Source: Acanthornis magna
Taxonomy: Eukaryota > Chordata > Aves > Passeriformes > Acanthizidae
Direction: 5' to 3'
Assembly: GCA_036785705.1 (NCBI GenBank)
Contig: JAWUZG010000032.1
Location: 16,239,501-16,303,500, forward strand
DNA: 64,000 bases
Of the stretch, positions 13,598 to 25,123 are shown one piece after another; positions within the stretch are counted from its first letter, which is position 1; the number at the start of each line of letters is the position of its first letter. Below the pieces are notes generated by a model that had not been told where the DNA came from, searched no databases, and worked only from the letters and a program-made list of their open reading frames with translations. Both the position numbers and the translations under genes were made by a program.

Positions 13598-14268
13598 GAG
13601 AAAATTTTCCTAGGTGGAAAGTGTTCTGAATAAAACACCTCCCCACAGCAAAACTTCCAGCACCCCTCCCCCCACAGCAAACAGAATATCTCAGCTGAAA
13701 GTGGGATAAGAACTGTTTAATTAACACACCACACAGTGGAAGGGGAAAGGGAAAAAGGGGTCATTAAACCTGAATAAACAGCTGATGAACTTTAGTGTCC
13801 TTTTCCTCAGGCGTAGCTCCCCCTTTCCGGGGTCCCCAAGGGGCCCGGTGGAGTCCCTCCAGCGGCTCCCTGGACGATTCTCGTCCTCTGTCCTCCGGGG
13901 CTCCTCAGGTTCTCAGATGAGAAAGCAAGTCGGGGAAAAAGGTCCAGAAAGCAACGAAAAACAATCCCAGGAAAAAAACAAAAAAAAACACCCCAAGCAG
14001 CAGCCACACCGGTGGCAGCAGCAACCAGCAGCAGCAGCTGACCCAAGGGAAAAAAAAAAAAAAAAAACAAAAAAACCAGTGTCCCTTCCTTCTCACTCCC
14101 CCGTAGAACAGTCCAGGGAAAAAGTTTTCAAAACATCCCGCGCTGGCAGAGCTTCTCTTGGCTGCAGGACACAGTTAAAGCTACAGAACCATATTTCTGG
14201 TCAAACATACAAACAATAGGGAATACAAAATATAATTTACGCCACCCCAGGACATAAATCCAGACAGA
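13598..14268 (-). mobile_element. Solo LTR apparently inserted into a CR1 LINE
   Basis: GC- and CpG-richer than its surroundings. On the minus strand it opens TCTGTCTGGATTTATG, has AATTATATTTTG (TATA-like) early, homopolymer T runs, and a 3' part with CAGCTGTTTATTCAGG and CACTTTCAGCTGAG. The 5-bp sequence GATTA occurs at 13593-13597 and again at 14269-14273, and the CR1 reading resumes after it, so this looks like a target-site duplication. TGTCT/AGACA at 13586-13590 and 14262-14266 is an alternative boundary pair. The A-rich open frame across 13785-14219 is not a gene. Confidence 0.6.
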
Positions 14269-15037
14269 GATTATCAAGGATAACAAGAAACCCAGAGGGA
14301 CCTGGACAGGCTGGAGATGTGGGTCTGTGCAAACCTCATGGAGTTCAACATGGCCAGTGCAAGGTCTTGCACCTGGGTCCGGGCAATCCCAAGCAAAACA
14401 TATACTGAGTGGAAACTGAATGGAGAGCAGCCCTGAGGAGAAGGATTTGTGGGTGTTGGTGAAAGCCAGCCGTGTCCTGGGCTAAATCAAAGGAAGTGTG
14501 ACCAGCAGATCAAGGGAGGTGATTCTGCCCCTCTACTCTGCTCTTGTGAGACCCCTCCAAGAGTACTGCATCCAGTTCTGGGGCCCCAGCATCAGAAGGA
14601 AGTGGACCTGCTGGAGCAATTCCACAGGAGGACCATGAAGATGATGAGAGGGCTGGAACATCTCTCCTGCAAAGTACAGGCTGAGAGAGCTGGGGTCATT
14701 CAGCCTGTAGTGGGCTTTTGGGAGACATAATAGCACTTCCAAGTGCCTAAAGGGGGCCTACAAGAAAGCTGGAGAGGAGCTTTTTATGAGGGCCTATAGT
14801 GATAGGACAAGGGGGAAGATTTATGTTAGGAAGAAATTCTCTACTATGAGAGTGGTAAGACACTGGAACTGATTACCCAGAGAAGTGGATACCCCACTCC
14901 TGGAAGTGTTCAAAGTCAGGTTGGATCAGGCTTTGAGCAACATGGTCTGGGGGAAGGTGTCCCTGCCTGTGGCAGGGGTGCTGGAACTAGATGATCTTTA
15001 AGGTCACTTCCAACCCAAACCATTCTATGATTCTATG
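14269..15037 (+). mobile_element. CR1 LINE 3' end
   Basis: Resumes with ATCAAGGATAACAAGAAA and then reads through the standard CR1 3' region: GACCTGGACAGGCTGGAG, GGCCCCAGCATCAGAAGG, GAAATTCTCTACTATGAG, and the terminal block AACCCAAACCATTCTATG with ATTCTATG-type units. The middle of ORF2 is missing between the first line and the 3' end, so this is a rearranged or internally deleted copy. Confidence 0.9.
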
Positions 15038-17073
15038 TTTGTCTTTTTAAAGGCTGAAAGGTAGCTTCTTGGTTCTTCCAGTAATGCTGTGAACTAGTTT
15101 TCTTCTTCACAGTCCTTCTTATTCCCAAGATTCATCTATCTAGCCCTTTATATTTCTTGATTTCTGAACTGACTCAATTTTCTCAATTTTTCCACAGGAA
15201 TGCTGAGGCTCAAATCCGTTGCTCCTTTCATCATAATCCAGGTTTACAGAGGCATTAAAGCATGATTAAAGCATATGTTAATGGTGTCTTGTCATACTTT
15301 CCTCAGTTTTGCCTTAGCGTCTTTAATTGTTTTGTCCCATTTTACCTCTAGATTTCTCTGAGAGTTACTGTTTTGGTATTGCAGAGAGTATTCAGAGCTT
15401 TGTGGGTCATGCTTCTTCACCACCCCTCTTGCAATCTGTTAATTTACATTCCTTTAGGGTGAATTTAATTTAGGTAATTTATTTTACTGCAGTGTGGCCA
15501 CTCTTAGGTTAACTTGTATGACTTGTTGAAGTTAAGATTTCATTTGTTAGAGCATCTAAGTAGTTAATTTCCTCAGCATTGGCAGCAACTAAGAAGAGGT
15601 GTGGGAATGAAACATAGGGATGAGAGAAAAAGCTGTCCAAAAGGAAGAGGCAGAGGAGTACCAAAAGATCTTGCAGATCTAATTAAAAGAGTTTTTTCAT
15701 CAACATTTTGAATATGACATACTCCTCAGATTTTAATATTCCCATGGATAGGACATGGTGAGATTTTTTTCCTGGTGAATGTGACTGCAGTTAACCCAGC
15801 ATACAGATTTTATCAAGTCAGCCTTTTTTCTTTTCATAGATTTCCTGTTTTTTTGTTAGCTAAAACAACCTACTTGGCACTGAAGAAAGAGGGATGCCTT
15901 TAATAAAGGTGTCAGTTCACTGCCATCTACACCTCTGTCTCTGCATCAATGAGACAGTCTCTGGAACAGAAAATAATCCTCATTCTGTGTCATTTTCAGT
16001 AAGTGGTGGTGTCTCCCTCTGTCACTTGAAGTTCTGTTTCACATGATTTGCATGGCATCTCTGAAACATTCTGAAATCCATCTATTTATATAATACACAT
16101 TTAAGGAAGGCAGATGCATCATAAATGCAATATTCAAACCAATTTCCTATTTATTATTCCACTGCAAAGGGGGTTTAACTCTCCTCTTTCCATGTCTATT
16201 AGCAAGCAAAATGCTTCTGGAAAAATGGCAAAACCTTCAGTGTTAACTGGCCTCAAGCATATTATTCCTGCCTCCCCCACAAGCTATGTCATTCCAATGA
16301 ATTGTGTACACACTCTTTGGCAAAAACAATTATAGCACTTGTTTTGGATATATGTGTAATTGTTAAAATGAGGATGTTCCCATTGCAATCCTGATAGGGA
16401 AAGTGAATACTTTTCTGGTTCCTTCAATGCTTTGTAGGAATTTTCCTTAGCTTCACACATATGTCATAGGTTACCTCCTGTTGTCTTCAGCAAGACCTTC
16501 CGTGTAGTCCTGGTGGTCAACACTTGATTTCACCTGTTTCTCATGAGAAGCTTTATATTACTAACCACCAGCCTCTGTGCTCTGAGAGGCTCATTTTGGA
16601 GGCTGTTGGTGGTGTTCCTGTATCATACACTCTTGCTCGCTGTTAGGTAACTTCAGGCTCCCCAGTCCCAGTGCCTTCAGGATTTCAGTGCCTTCGGTGT
16701 CTTGTTGACCATGGTGGGAGTTGAAGACACTCAGACAGTCACAAGACTGGAGACAGACTTGAGCTGGCTGTCTGTACAGTATTCTCTGTTGGTTTCTTTT
16801 AAGTGTTTGTGCCGTAATAAAAGATTTTAATTAATTTTCAGTTCTTTCTCTGACACATGATGATTCTAAGAATCTGTCTGTAGGGTGCAGAGTCTGACAG
16901 AAGTGGATGTATTGAAATCTTAGACGCCAGCATAGGATAACTTTAGCAGGCACTCTGAGAAGGTTTGTTTTGCCTGGTGTTTGGTAGAAACATCATATTA
17001 ATATCCAGGATAAAGAAAGAGATGGCAAAAATAGAATATGTAGGAAATGAAGAAAGATTTTTCCCCTCAAGAG
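15038..17073. other. Intron of the SPACA1-like locus, no further element seen
   Basis: AT-rich unique-looking sequence; nothing recognisable beyond scattered splice-like motifs. Confidence 0.4.
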
Positions 17074-17174
17074 GATTGGCTTTTGAGAAGTTCTGTTAAC
17101 TAGTGAATGCCCTGGGACTGAAGGAAAAAATATTGTCCCTTTGGAGGAATACTGTGGGCCAGGTGACTATGGAT
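17074..17174 (+). CDS. SPACA1: SPACA1-like exon with an in-frame TGA
   Basis: The block runs from AG at 17072-17073 to donor GTAAGT at 17175. The frame reads IGF, stop, EVLLTSECPG, then EGKNIVPLEEYCGPGDYG. Mammalian SPACA1 here reads GIGVREVILTNGCPG and later VEECRGPTDCGWG, so about half the residues align in order, including CPG, E-K, EE, GP and D-G. This is the strongest single match at the locus. The TGA at 17084-17086 falls on the Arg of GVREV and is one CGA-to-TGA transition away from it. A rescue is possible if splicing uses AG at 17102-17103: it joins the upstream TG- to T, giving Cys-Glu-Cys-Pro-Gly in frame, but removes about ten conserved residues. The exon leaves in phase 1, inside what is a Trp codon in mammals. 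Confidence 0.65.
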
Positions 17175-18196
17175 GTAAGTGAAGCACTGTGATACAGTAA
17201 TGGAGAGCAAGTAAGTTGCTTTAAAGGAAATATTCTCTGTTACTGTGGTGGAAGTAGAATGAAGTGATGGCACGCCACCCTTCAACTACTCTGTTAAGCA
17301 ATCCAGTAATGTTTTAGGTCTCCTTTCTGTACTGATGTGCTCTTCATTTCAAGTCCCTGTAAAATAATGGTTTTCTGCTACATTCTTCATTCTAGGCATT
17401 AGACAGAGCAAAATGTGTTGTTAGTAATTTTAAGGAAAACAATAATTTCCAAGTAACATTCTGTGGTTCAAAGGATTATGAACTTTATGATCTATACAGA
17501 GATGTTTCATATAGTTGATGATACACCTATTGAAGTTTCTCATATGGGGGAAATACTATTTTATGAGAGCTTTGCCCAGGTGAAGATGTCTTGTACTTCA
17601 TATACCTCCTGCATATTGATTTAAATATGTTTGGAAGTTGTTAGTTCCAAACAAGGTCAATAATTGAACTACACTTCGTGCAGAAAAATTTGATACTGCA
17701 TGTATTTACCACATTCTCCTTATGAATTGTGCAGACTTCCAGGCAGATTATGTCCTTTGCTGTCATAACGCAATTAAGCCCTCATTTCTCACTGGTGAGT
17801 TGGTAATACAAGGATTCACATGACTTTGCTCCATTATGCAGTTTCAATTTCCTGCTTATGTGAGGGAAACAATAATTTTAGAGAGTAATGTTTAGTGTTA
17901 TTTCAGAAGAATGAGGCATAGTGCCTGATGAACATATGTGTAGCAAGTCACAACCATATTGCCCTTCCTAATTGTTCAAGCAGTAGATGAAGAGATGGGA
18001 GAAATTTTCCTAGGGACCAAAAGGTCATGACCAACTGGAAGCTGTTGGAGTAGAATAAACATATTTCTGTGCATCTGACACAACTTGTCTTTGCAGATCT
18101 ATTAAAAAAACCTTCTTCCCCTCCCCCTCCCCCCTTAATATATGGCCATAGAGCACACATTCTTCCCAATGGTTAGGCTATTATGGAATTTTTCAG

Positions 18197-18289
18197 TGAT
18201 ACCCATTCAGTCACTTTCCAGCGTGTAACTCAAGAAAATGAAAATATTGTTGCCTCTGTAAAATACGCAGTCTACACACACATCAACTG
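18197..18289 (+). CDS. SPACA1: SPACA1-like exon, membrane-proximal ectodomain
   Basis: A 93-nt block (symmetric phase 2) lies between acceptor GAATTTTTCAG and donor TG|GTAAGC. It is open only in the frame reading DTHSVTFQRVTQ, then ENENIVASVKYAVYTHIN. The mammalian counterpart reads SHPLAFECDTLD, then NNEIVATIKFTVYTSSE. The 26 residues align without gaps, with IVA, VK/IK and VYT shared. The Cys of FECD is Arg here (CGT for TGT, one base). This exon supports a real SPACA1 ancestry. Confidence 0.68.
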
Positions 18290-21200
18290 GTAAGCTCACA
18301 GAGATGCTTGCAGTGTTGTAGTTATTTGGCCTTCTGTTTTTTATGTAGTGCTCAATCTTCATAAGACTGCTTGTCACCGGTACTATATAGGCTGGAGCTC
18401 GTGTGCTGTGATAATGACAGTCATGAAATGCAGCCCAGTAAAAGAGACATATAAGAGAAAGTGACAGAATAGAAATGAAGAGCTTCCTTGCAATAGGAAT
18501 GAGTCTTTTCTTTATTCTTTGTAAAAATTCAGGCTAAAAGAAAGAGGGTTTTCTATTACCTGCTTATTTTTTACTGCACCAGTGTTGGTTAACAGAGATT
18601 CCTTTTTGCCTCACTAAGGTGGCACCAGCAGCACAGGTTCTGCCATTGTCTCTTTTACACTTCAATACAGAAGCAGGAAAAACAACTTTTGAGTTTTTCT
18701 CTTAGTGGCCATCTGGAATTTTCTTATGCACAATAGATATACTGAAGTTTAACACTAAAAATAATACATCATAAAAACAAGTTCCCCAGTATTGTTCTCA
18801 GCTCGTATGCTAATGGGACTTTGCTGACTTCATGATGAAGGTAGCAATGTGCTGATTTTCTCAAAAGAGGAGAACAGCCACGCAGAAATCTTTCCTAATC
18901 AGAGAAAGCAAGAAAAATGCCTTGCTCATCAGAATTCATTTTTTTCCCTGAACAATGTAAATTTAAGTATTTTTCAAAATTATGGCAGAGGAGAAAGAAA
19001 GAAAGAAATCTTTCAAAATATCCTTCCCCATGCTTCTTCCTTCAATGTTGTTTACCTAACTAAAACTGGCCTGGGAATCCTGCCTTATTTCCTATCTCCT
19101 CAGTAGGATAGATTATTTCTTGTATCTTTGTGGAGGCCCTTTTGGCCATTGCACAGTAACACAAAATTTGTTCAATCATTTTCTAAATCCATATGGCAGT
19201 CACAAACCACCCAGATCTTTCCCCCTCCTTCCCCCCTGCTTCTCCCACTATTCAGCCTCTACATGCCTTTTTGTAGAGTAGAAACTTCCTTTTTTGAGAC
19301 CTGAATAAGCAGAGCACTTAATCTGTTTTAGGTTTAAGCATGAAAATTTTTGCTTTGACTTGAGTCAGTGAGTCATCAATAGGACAACTCACTCGCTTGT
19401 GTTTAAGCTGTGACTGAGTAGACTTAGTGAAAAGTGGTCAGACGAAACCACCCAACAGACCCATTGAGAAATTTTTACAAGGACTGAGATTTATTGACTC
19501 AGAAAATATTTATGACTATACAGGAACCTGAGGAAAACAAGCTCTAAAGTATATTAAATAGATTAGAAAGAATGGATGGTCCTGCTTAATCCCAGTTCAG
19601 TATCCTTTGGCTTTGTACAGAGATGCCCAAAGGAGTTCCTGGGCTTTGTTTCCACAGGAGTGACATCGTTTGGACTTTTAAAATTATTAACTCTAAATTA
19701 GGTATGTTGACGAAGTTGTCAGCTGAAGGACTTCTAGTTTTGCTCTCTGTGGATGGTCAGAAGTCCAGCCAGATCAGAAGATTGTATTTACTCTTCCGAT
19801 AGAGACAGGATGAAATGAGAAAGATCCTTCTGACTGCATCAGTGCATACAACAAGACTTCTTGTTTGGATGTAGTTCTTTATAGCTGCTCCCTTGTATTT
19901 CATAGAACCGTTCTGTTCTCTGAGAGCATGGCTTGCTGTGTTGCTCAGACTGGAAGGGGGTAACATTTCTGTCCATGGTACAATGCTGCTTTTCCCAGTT
20001 CCTCATGAAAAAACTTTTTGAAATGGGGGTTGGGGAACTTGAGGCAAGTTTATCATACCTATCAAACAAAATAATTTCTGTATCTATTCCAGAAAATCTT
20101 AGTCTTTCTGTTAAGAGACCATATTTTCCTTTGCCATTTGTCTATCTGGTCTACAAGCTGAAACGTAAAGGCAGAATCACAAAATCAGTATCAGGAAAAA
20201 GGACAAAAATCTCCCCTTTCAAGTAATCTAAAGGACTGAAATTGATTTCTTCCAGCAACCAAAGCTGGCTGACCAGATATCTCTAACCAGCACAAGCTGG
20301 GCCAGTGTGGAGGGCTGACCCTGGCTGGGTCAGTTGGAGCTGATTTGACCCCTCCATGTCCAGCCTGGGCTGCCCCTGCCCCTCTTCATAGAAGCAGCCC
20401 TGCAGCTTCCCTGCCTGGGCCCTGGCAACTGGAACAGCACTGTCTGTGAGGAAGGGGTCTTGTAAAGATTTTGGGAGATGCCTTTCAACTAGCCAAATGG
20501 ACAAATTAGTTTTAGTCAGGAAGAGTGGGTCCTCTCTATTGCCTCCTAATTATTATTTTTTTTAAAATCACATTGAAGTGATTCTGAACATGTCTCTGCC
20601 TCACTCAAGTCAATAAGCTTACATTTGTATATTTTGTCTTTCTCATCATCTAGGTCATTCCTTTCACTATACCACAGAGATACATTTCTTCATGCCAGAG
20701 CTACAGGATAGGGCAGGAAGTGGAAAGGTGTTTGCTTTGTAGCTGGCCTTTCTTCCTGGCACTTTCCTACAGAGAGAGCCCTTAAGTCTTCAACAGAGCT
20801 AAAAATCATCAATCCAGCTGATAAAGGGGAATGTGTTTGCTTTTGTCTCATCCTTCCTCCTCTTACTGGGGCTCTGACGTTTTGCCATCTGAGCAGCAGT
20901 GGCCACTTTCAGCAGCACCGTCTGCAGCCCTGGTCCCAAAGACAACACTTGAAAATACACAGTGACACTTCGTGCTTCGGGTTTTAATGCGTGGGAGGTG
21001 GGAAGGAGATAGAGAAGAGATATTGCAAAAGGTCAGGTAAAACCTCACAGGAATTTGTGTGGATTTTCCACATGTCAAAAATTCGTATGAGTCAATTTTA
21101 AATGTATGCATGAAAATCTTCTGTGTTTCCTTTACCTGTGATCACTGTTCTCCTTGGGGACCTTTGGATAAACAGACATAATGATCTTTTTGCTTAGCAA

Positions 21201-24200
21201 GTGAGGTCTTCAATAATTTGTCTCTTCCTTTGTTTTCAGAGCTGTTCAGACCTAAGGTTTCTCCTTGTCTTTTATAGCAAGAGAAACATGAGAGAAGAAG
21301 AAAAGTTATCAAAAATTATTGGGATCCCTGTGAGGAAAATGCTCATTTTTTGGTGATTGACATTTCTACATGTCCTTCTTACTAAATCCTTACCCTGAAA
21401 CACTGACGGGTGTTCCACACTCCCACCCATTGTGTTGTTCAGTGTTTCATGAAGACTTTGGAGCAGGAAGGCGGTTTGTTCCTATTTGCTAATAACAGTC
21501 CTGTCAGGAGGGAGGACTCTGCAAGTGAAGAATGCAAGAGCAGAGAGCAACCCTCATCGGGATGCCACGTGAAGGGTGTTGGCCTGCTGAGATCCCAGCT
21601 GTGCTCCCAGCTCCACCCTTGCCATGAGTGAGAGAGCAAGCTGGGCTGTGTGTCCAATGGCACTTCGATGGAGAAGATGGAGGCAACAGATTTCTGTGTC
21701 TCAGAGGCCACTGTAGTCCCCAACTCTTTTGAGTCCCTTTCCTGCTGAAGACCTCAGTGCCAAAGCTTCCTTCAGGCAGAAAAGGCACTTCTCTGTAACT
21801 GGCTACTGTACAAACCTTTAATCAGCAAAGCAATGCTGTCCTTGCATTTGCACAGTAATTAAATAGGGAATCCTGGTGCCCAGGGCTAACAGCCTGGATT
21901 TCCTCTGTGTGTATGTAATTCTGCTCTCCCATTAGCTTATATCCTTCCATTTTAAAATATATATAAAGCCATAGAAAAAGGCTTGTAGATCATCTAGAAG
22001 GGAAGCAAAAAAGCTATGCATCATTGTTATATTAAGAGTCAAAACCCACCAGTCTGCACAGGCAAAATCTTGTTCCTGTCTGCCAAATACAGAAATACAA
22101 TATGTATTTTCTGGATCCAAAAACTGGTGGATAGAGCCTGCTGGCTGCTGGAACTTATAAACATTTGGTCAAGCATCTAGTTGTAGATGGAACACTACTG
22201 TACAGCTCACAACATGATCCAGGAGGAACTTCAGCTCAGTGGAATACTTGAGGGAGAGGAGGATAAAGAGGAGTTGCATTTCATTTAAAGGCACTTCTTT
22301 TTTAGCAAATATGAATATTAATAATCAACAGTTAAAGTTAATACGCTACATTTTGGGCAGAGTTGGAGGCAATCTGCTTGAAACTCTCAGATATATTGTC
22401 AGTCTCTTTGTTATTTGTAGAACCTTAGAAAATTTCTAGTGGAGTGCATGCAATTTTAATGTGGGGATTTTTTTCAATATGTTAATGTAAAATATGAAAT
22501 AGTGTTTTTTTCATCATTCTTTATAGTAAAGCAGTGCACAGATCTGTAGTGGGCAGTTGAAAGTCATTGAACTAGACTTTGCATGTTTCAAAAAAACTTC
22601 CTACTTTTACTAAGCTAGTTTTGTTAAAGTTGGTGTAAATATATCTTTGTAACCTTAACTGTAAGCTGAAGGTGTTTGAAAGGCATATTCTGGCTGTGGC
22701 AGAATTCTCGCTCGCTAATGGGAGTGTTGCCGGGACTTTAGGAGTGCAGTCAGGGGCTTAAAAATGCACCTGATGTGATTGTGTCTTTGTTCATTGTGAA
22801 CCAGCTAACTGGGAAGCTGCTTTTTCCTGCTTCTTGCTTCAAACGCGTGTGTTTGCTTGGAAGACATCCTTTTGTATTATCACTCTGTCTCTCAGGCAGT
22901 TCTGGTTCTTGATTATTGGAAGATTTTCTTGCCTAGAAAGAAAACTTGAGTAGATTAGCTGTGAACAACACAAAACTTGCTTTTCTCTTAATCAGGCTCC
23001 TGTTACAACCCATAAATAGAAGTGTTCTTAGAGCTCTAAACTCACATCTTGCCAAGGGGATAATAAATTACATTAATGCAATTGCAAAAATCAAAGATAA
23101 TTTTCATTAATGTCCATTCCCCACAACTGCATGTAATTCTAAAAAGACTCAGTCCAGACAATGAAGTGAATTAGTCTAAAAGTAGGTAGGTCTACTTTCT
23201 CTGAAAGCCCCAATATTTCGACCTACTATGTATGTTATATTCAGCCAGTTCACTATTCTTACCTGTCCTGTATCTTACAGAAAAATCAGGAGAATCCTAT
23301 AGATGAACTGTGGTTAAGAATATCTGAATGAAAATTCTGTAATCCAGGAGAATGAAACTCAAAAGATGTGATGGAAGAGTTACTTAGATACTATAGTGAT
23401 GACAGTGGCACAGGACCTTATATAGAAGTAGAAATGAAGCATAAATAGAAATAGAAATGGTTTTCCAGCAGTCATTCTGCTACACAGTATTCCTACCAGG
23501 GTGAACATGAGTTCTGCATACCAATCAGCAACAAAATAGTACCTTATAATTTTAGAATCTATATAAAGGGAAAATGAAAGAAAAATTAGGGTTGGCTTGT
23601 GTAAAACTGTCAAAGCTGGAGAGATCAGAGAAGATGCCTGACAATTCACTGATTCATTTGAATGGTGCTGAACAAACAAGGTCAATTAAATTTCAGAACA
23701 AGGTGACTGGTTCTAGATTGCAGGTGTTTCTTTATTCATTGTCAAAAAGCAGATGGGGGAAGTTGATTGACTATCTCCAGCATTTTCTACTCTCCCTGTT
23801 GTTTGATACATCTTCTAACGGGTGAGTATGGTCCTAGAGAAACAGCCTAAGTAATGGCTCTGTTTCCTTAGGTGAATGGTTTAAGAGGCTGCAGCATCAT
23901 AAAATGCATTCTTACTTGATATCCTTGCTACGGCTTTCACTTCTCAGATTCGTGCAGCTGCTCCTCACGACAGTGTTTCTGAGCCATGCAAAACCACTCC
24001 TTTCCATGCCTAGTGGTGATTTGCTTTAAATAAAAGCTTTGCAGACCTTGATAGAGACAGGGACTGAAAAGCAGCACTCGAGTCCTTGAATTCAGTCTTT
24101 TGTTAACATGCTCTCCTTTGTCTTCATTATTATCATTATTATTGCAGCAATTGCCATTGTTAAAATTCTTCTGCAGCAGGAAAGTCCCTTGGTGCCTCAG

Positions 24201-24718
24201 CCCTGGGTGACAGAGCACCTGGTACCAGGCACAAAACAAAGAAGTCAGCCTGACTCAAGTGGCAGACAACCTCTGGTAATTCTTCTGTATCTTTCACATA
24301 TCTTATGTCGACATGTCTTGAAATCTTACATTAAAGCATTGCTTGAAACAAAAATATTGTTAAACTTGTCATTATTAATGTGTACTAAACAGATACTTTT
24401 TGCCTCCCTTTAGGAACTGAAGCTCTCTGTGTTTCACAGCTGTTAAAGTGACATTTCCTACTCCATGTGAGTTGATCTCTTTCTTTGCATTTTCCTTGGT
24501 TACTATGTCTTTGCAATAAAAAATTTACTTTTCTAACTTTTTCTGATAAAGGCAGAGTAAAGGCCTGAAGGCTGTGGAAGATGTCAGATAGTAAATAATC
24601 AAGCCCTGCTTCTTTTCAGTCCTATTCATCAGATTAAATGCTCAATTCATTTGAAAATTTGAATGTAACAATGATCATGTACTTCTTCTGTTTCAAAAGA
24701 CAAACAAAAAAAAGCAAG
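18290..24718. other. Intron of the SPACA1-like locus
   Basis: About 6.4 kb without a recognisable repeat or gene. A short ATT/ATC-rich patch at 24120-24160 precedes the transmembrane exon and gives a hydrophobic but unsupported reading frame. Confidence 0.4.
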
Positions 24719-24841
24719 GAGAATAGAATCAGGGCTCTCAAGGAGAACCAGGACAAATGTCATTCTGGTCTTTTGCCTGGTAACTGGAATAATTGTGACT
24801 GTTGGTGTGATCTTTGCCATGATTTTGATGACTCTTCACTG
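24719..24841 (+). CDS. SPACA1: SPACA1-like transmembrane exon
   Basis: In the frame running to 24841 the block encodes a basic stretch (SRRTRTN) followed by a 27-residue hydrophobic helix ending in Trp (NVILVFCLVTG, then IIVTVGVIFAMI). Mammalian SPACA1 has DAALIFVLTIG, IIC and so on, ending INW, with the same length between the polar residue and Trp. The acceptor is uncertain: AG at 24717-24718 is phase-compatible with the previous exon but its pyrimidine tract is about 27 nt away. The donor TG|GTAGCT leaves phase 2 inside the Trp codon; without it, TAG follows immediately. A possible cytoplasmic-tail exon starts at 24991 (open to a TAA at 25121-25123, weak QSNLYKP similarity to QSSVRYKD), which I do not count as established. 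Confidence 0.6.
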
Positions 24842-25123
24842 GTAGCTGGAGAACATACAATGTGATTTACATCTTATTTGATCAGAATATGGTGTTACTG
24901 TTGACAAACATGACCTAGGGTGAACTATTTAACTTTCTCTGTAGTTTAATATTTGTCTTGCCACTAAAGAAAACAGGAAGAATCCTTTAGGGATTGGGAA
25001 GAAGTACTTTGCAAAGCTGCGACAGTGATGGCGGATGGGAAGACAATGACTCAGAGCAATTTATATAAACCCACTCAAAAATACAGTTTTGGGGGTTGTT
25101 TTTTCCATTTCAGGGCTGTTTAA

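Larger units (their letters stand above)
9724..25123 (+). other. SPACA1: SPACA1-like gene locus, integrity uncertain
   Basis: Collinear exon-like blocks of this acrosomal membrane protein are spread over about 15 kb, convergent with CNR1. In mammals SPACA1 is the next gene downstream of CNR1 in the same convergent arrangement, so position supports the call. The introns carry LTRs and CR1 pieces. Against an intact gene: an in-frame TGA in the 17.07 kb exon, no confident central exon between 17174 and 18197, and no signal-peptide exon found. The 11088-17074 intron contains all the young-looking retroelements. The intron 18290-24718 shows nothing else recognisable. Confidence 0.55.

Noticed and set aside
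13785..14219. 144-codon basic open frame
   Set aside because: Lies inside an LTR-like block and A-rich homopolymers; repeat-derived.
17396..17579. A 184-nt block with good splice sites and the right length class to join the SPACA1 exons at 17174 and 18197
   Set aside because: The required frame has stops. Fragments in different frames show only chance-level similarity (for example IVDDTPIEV). It could be a frameshifted relic but is unproven.
17684..17794. A 111-nt exon-like block with a good acceptor and GTGAGT donor, reading TACIYH and DFQADYV, as a missing central SPACA1 exon
   Set aside because: Its phase (1 in, 1 out) does not join the next exon (needs 2), the junction with the previous exon makes TAA, and the similarity is weak.
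24991..25123. Possible SPACA1 cytoplasmic-tail exon
   Set aside because: Weak acceptor and only a short QSNLYKP-like similarity; a competing acceptor at about 24976 gives another equally plausible tail.
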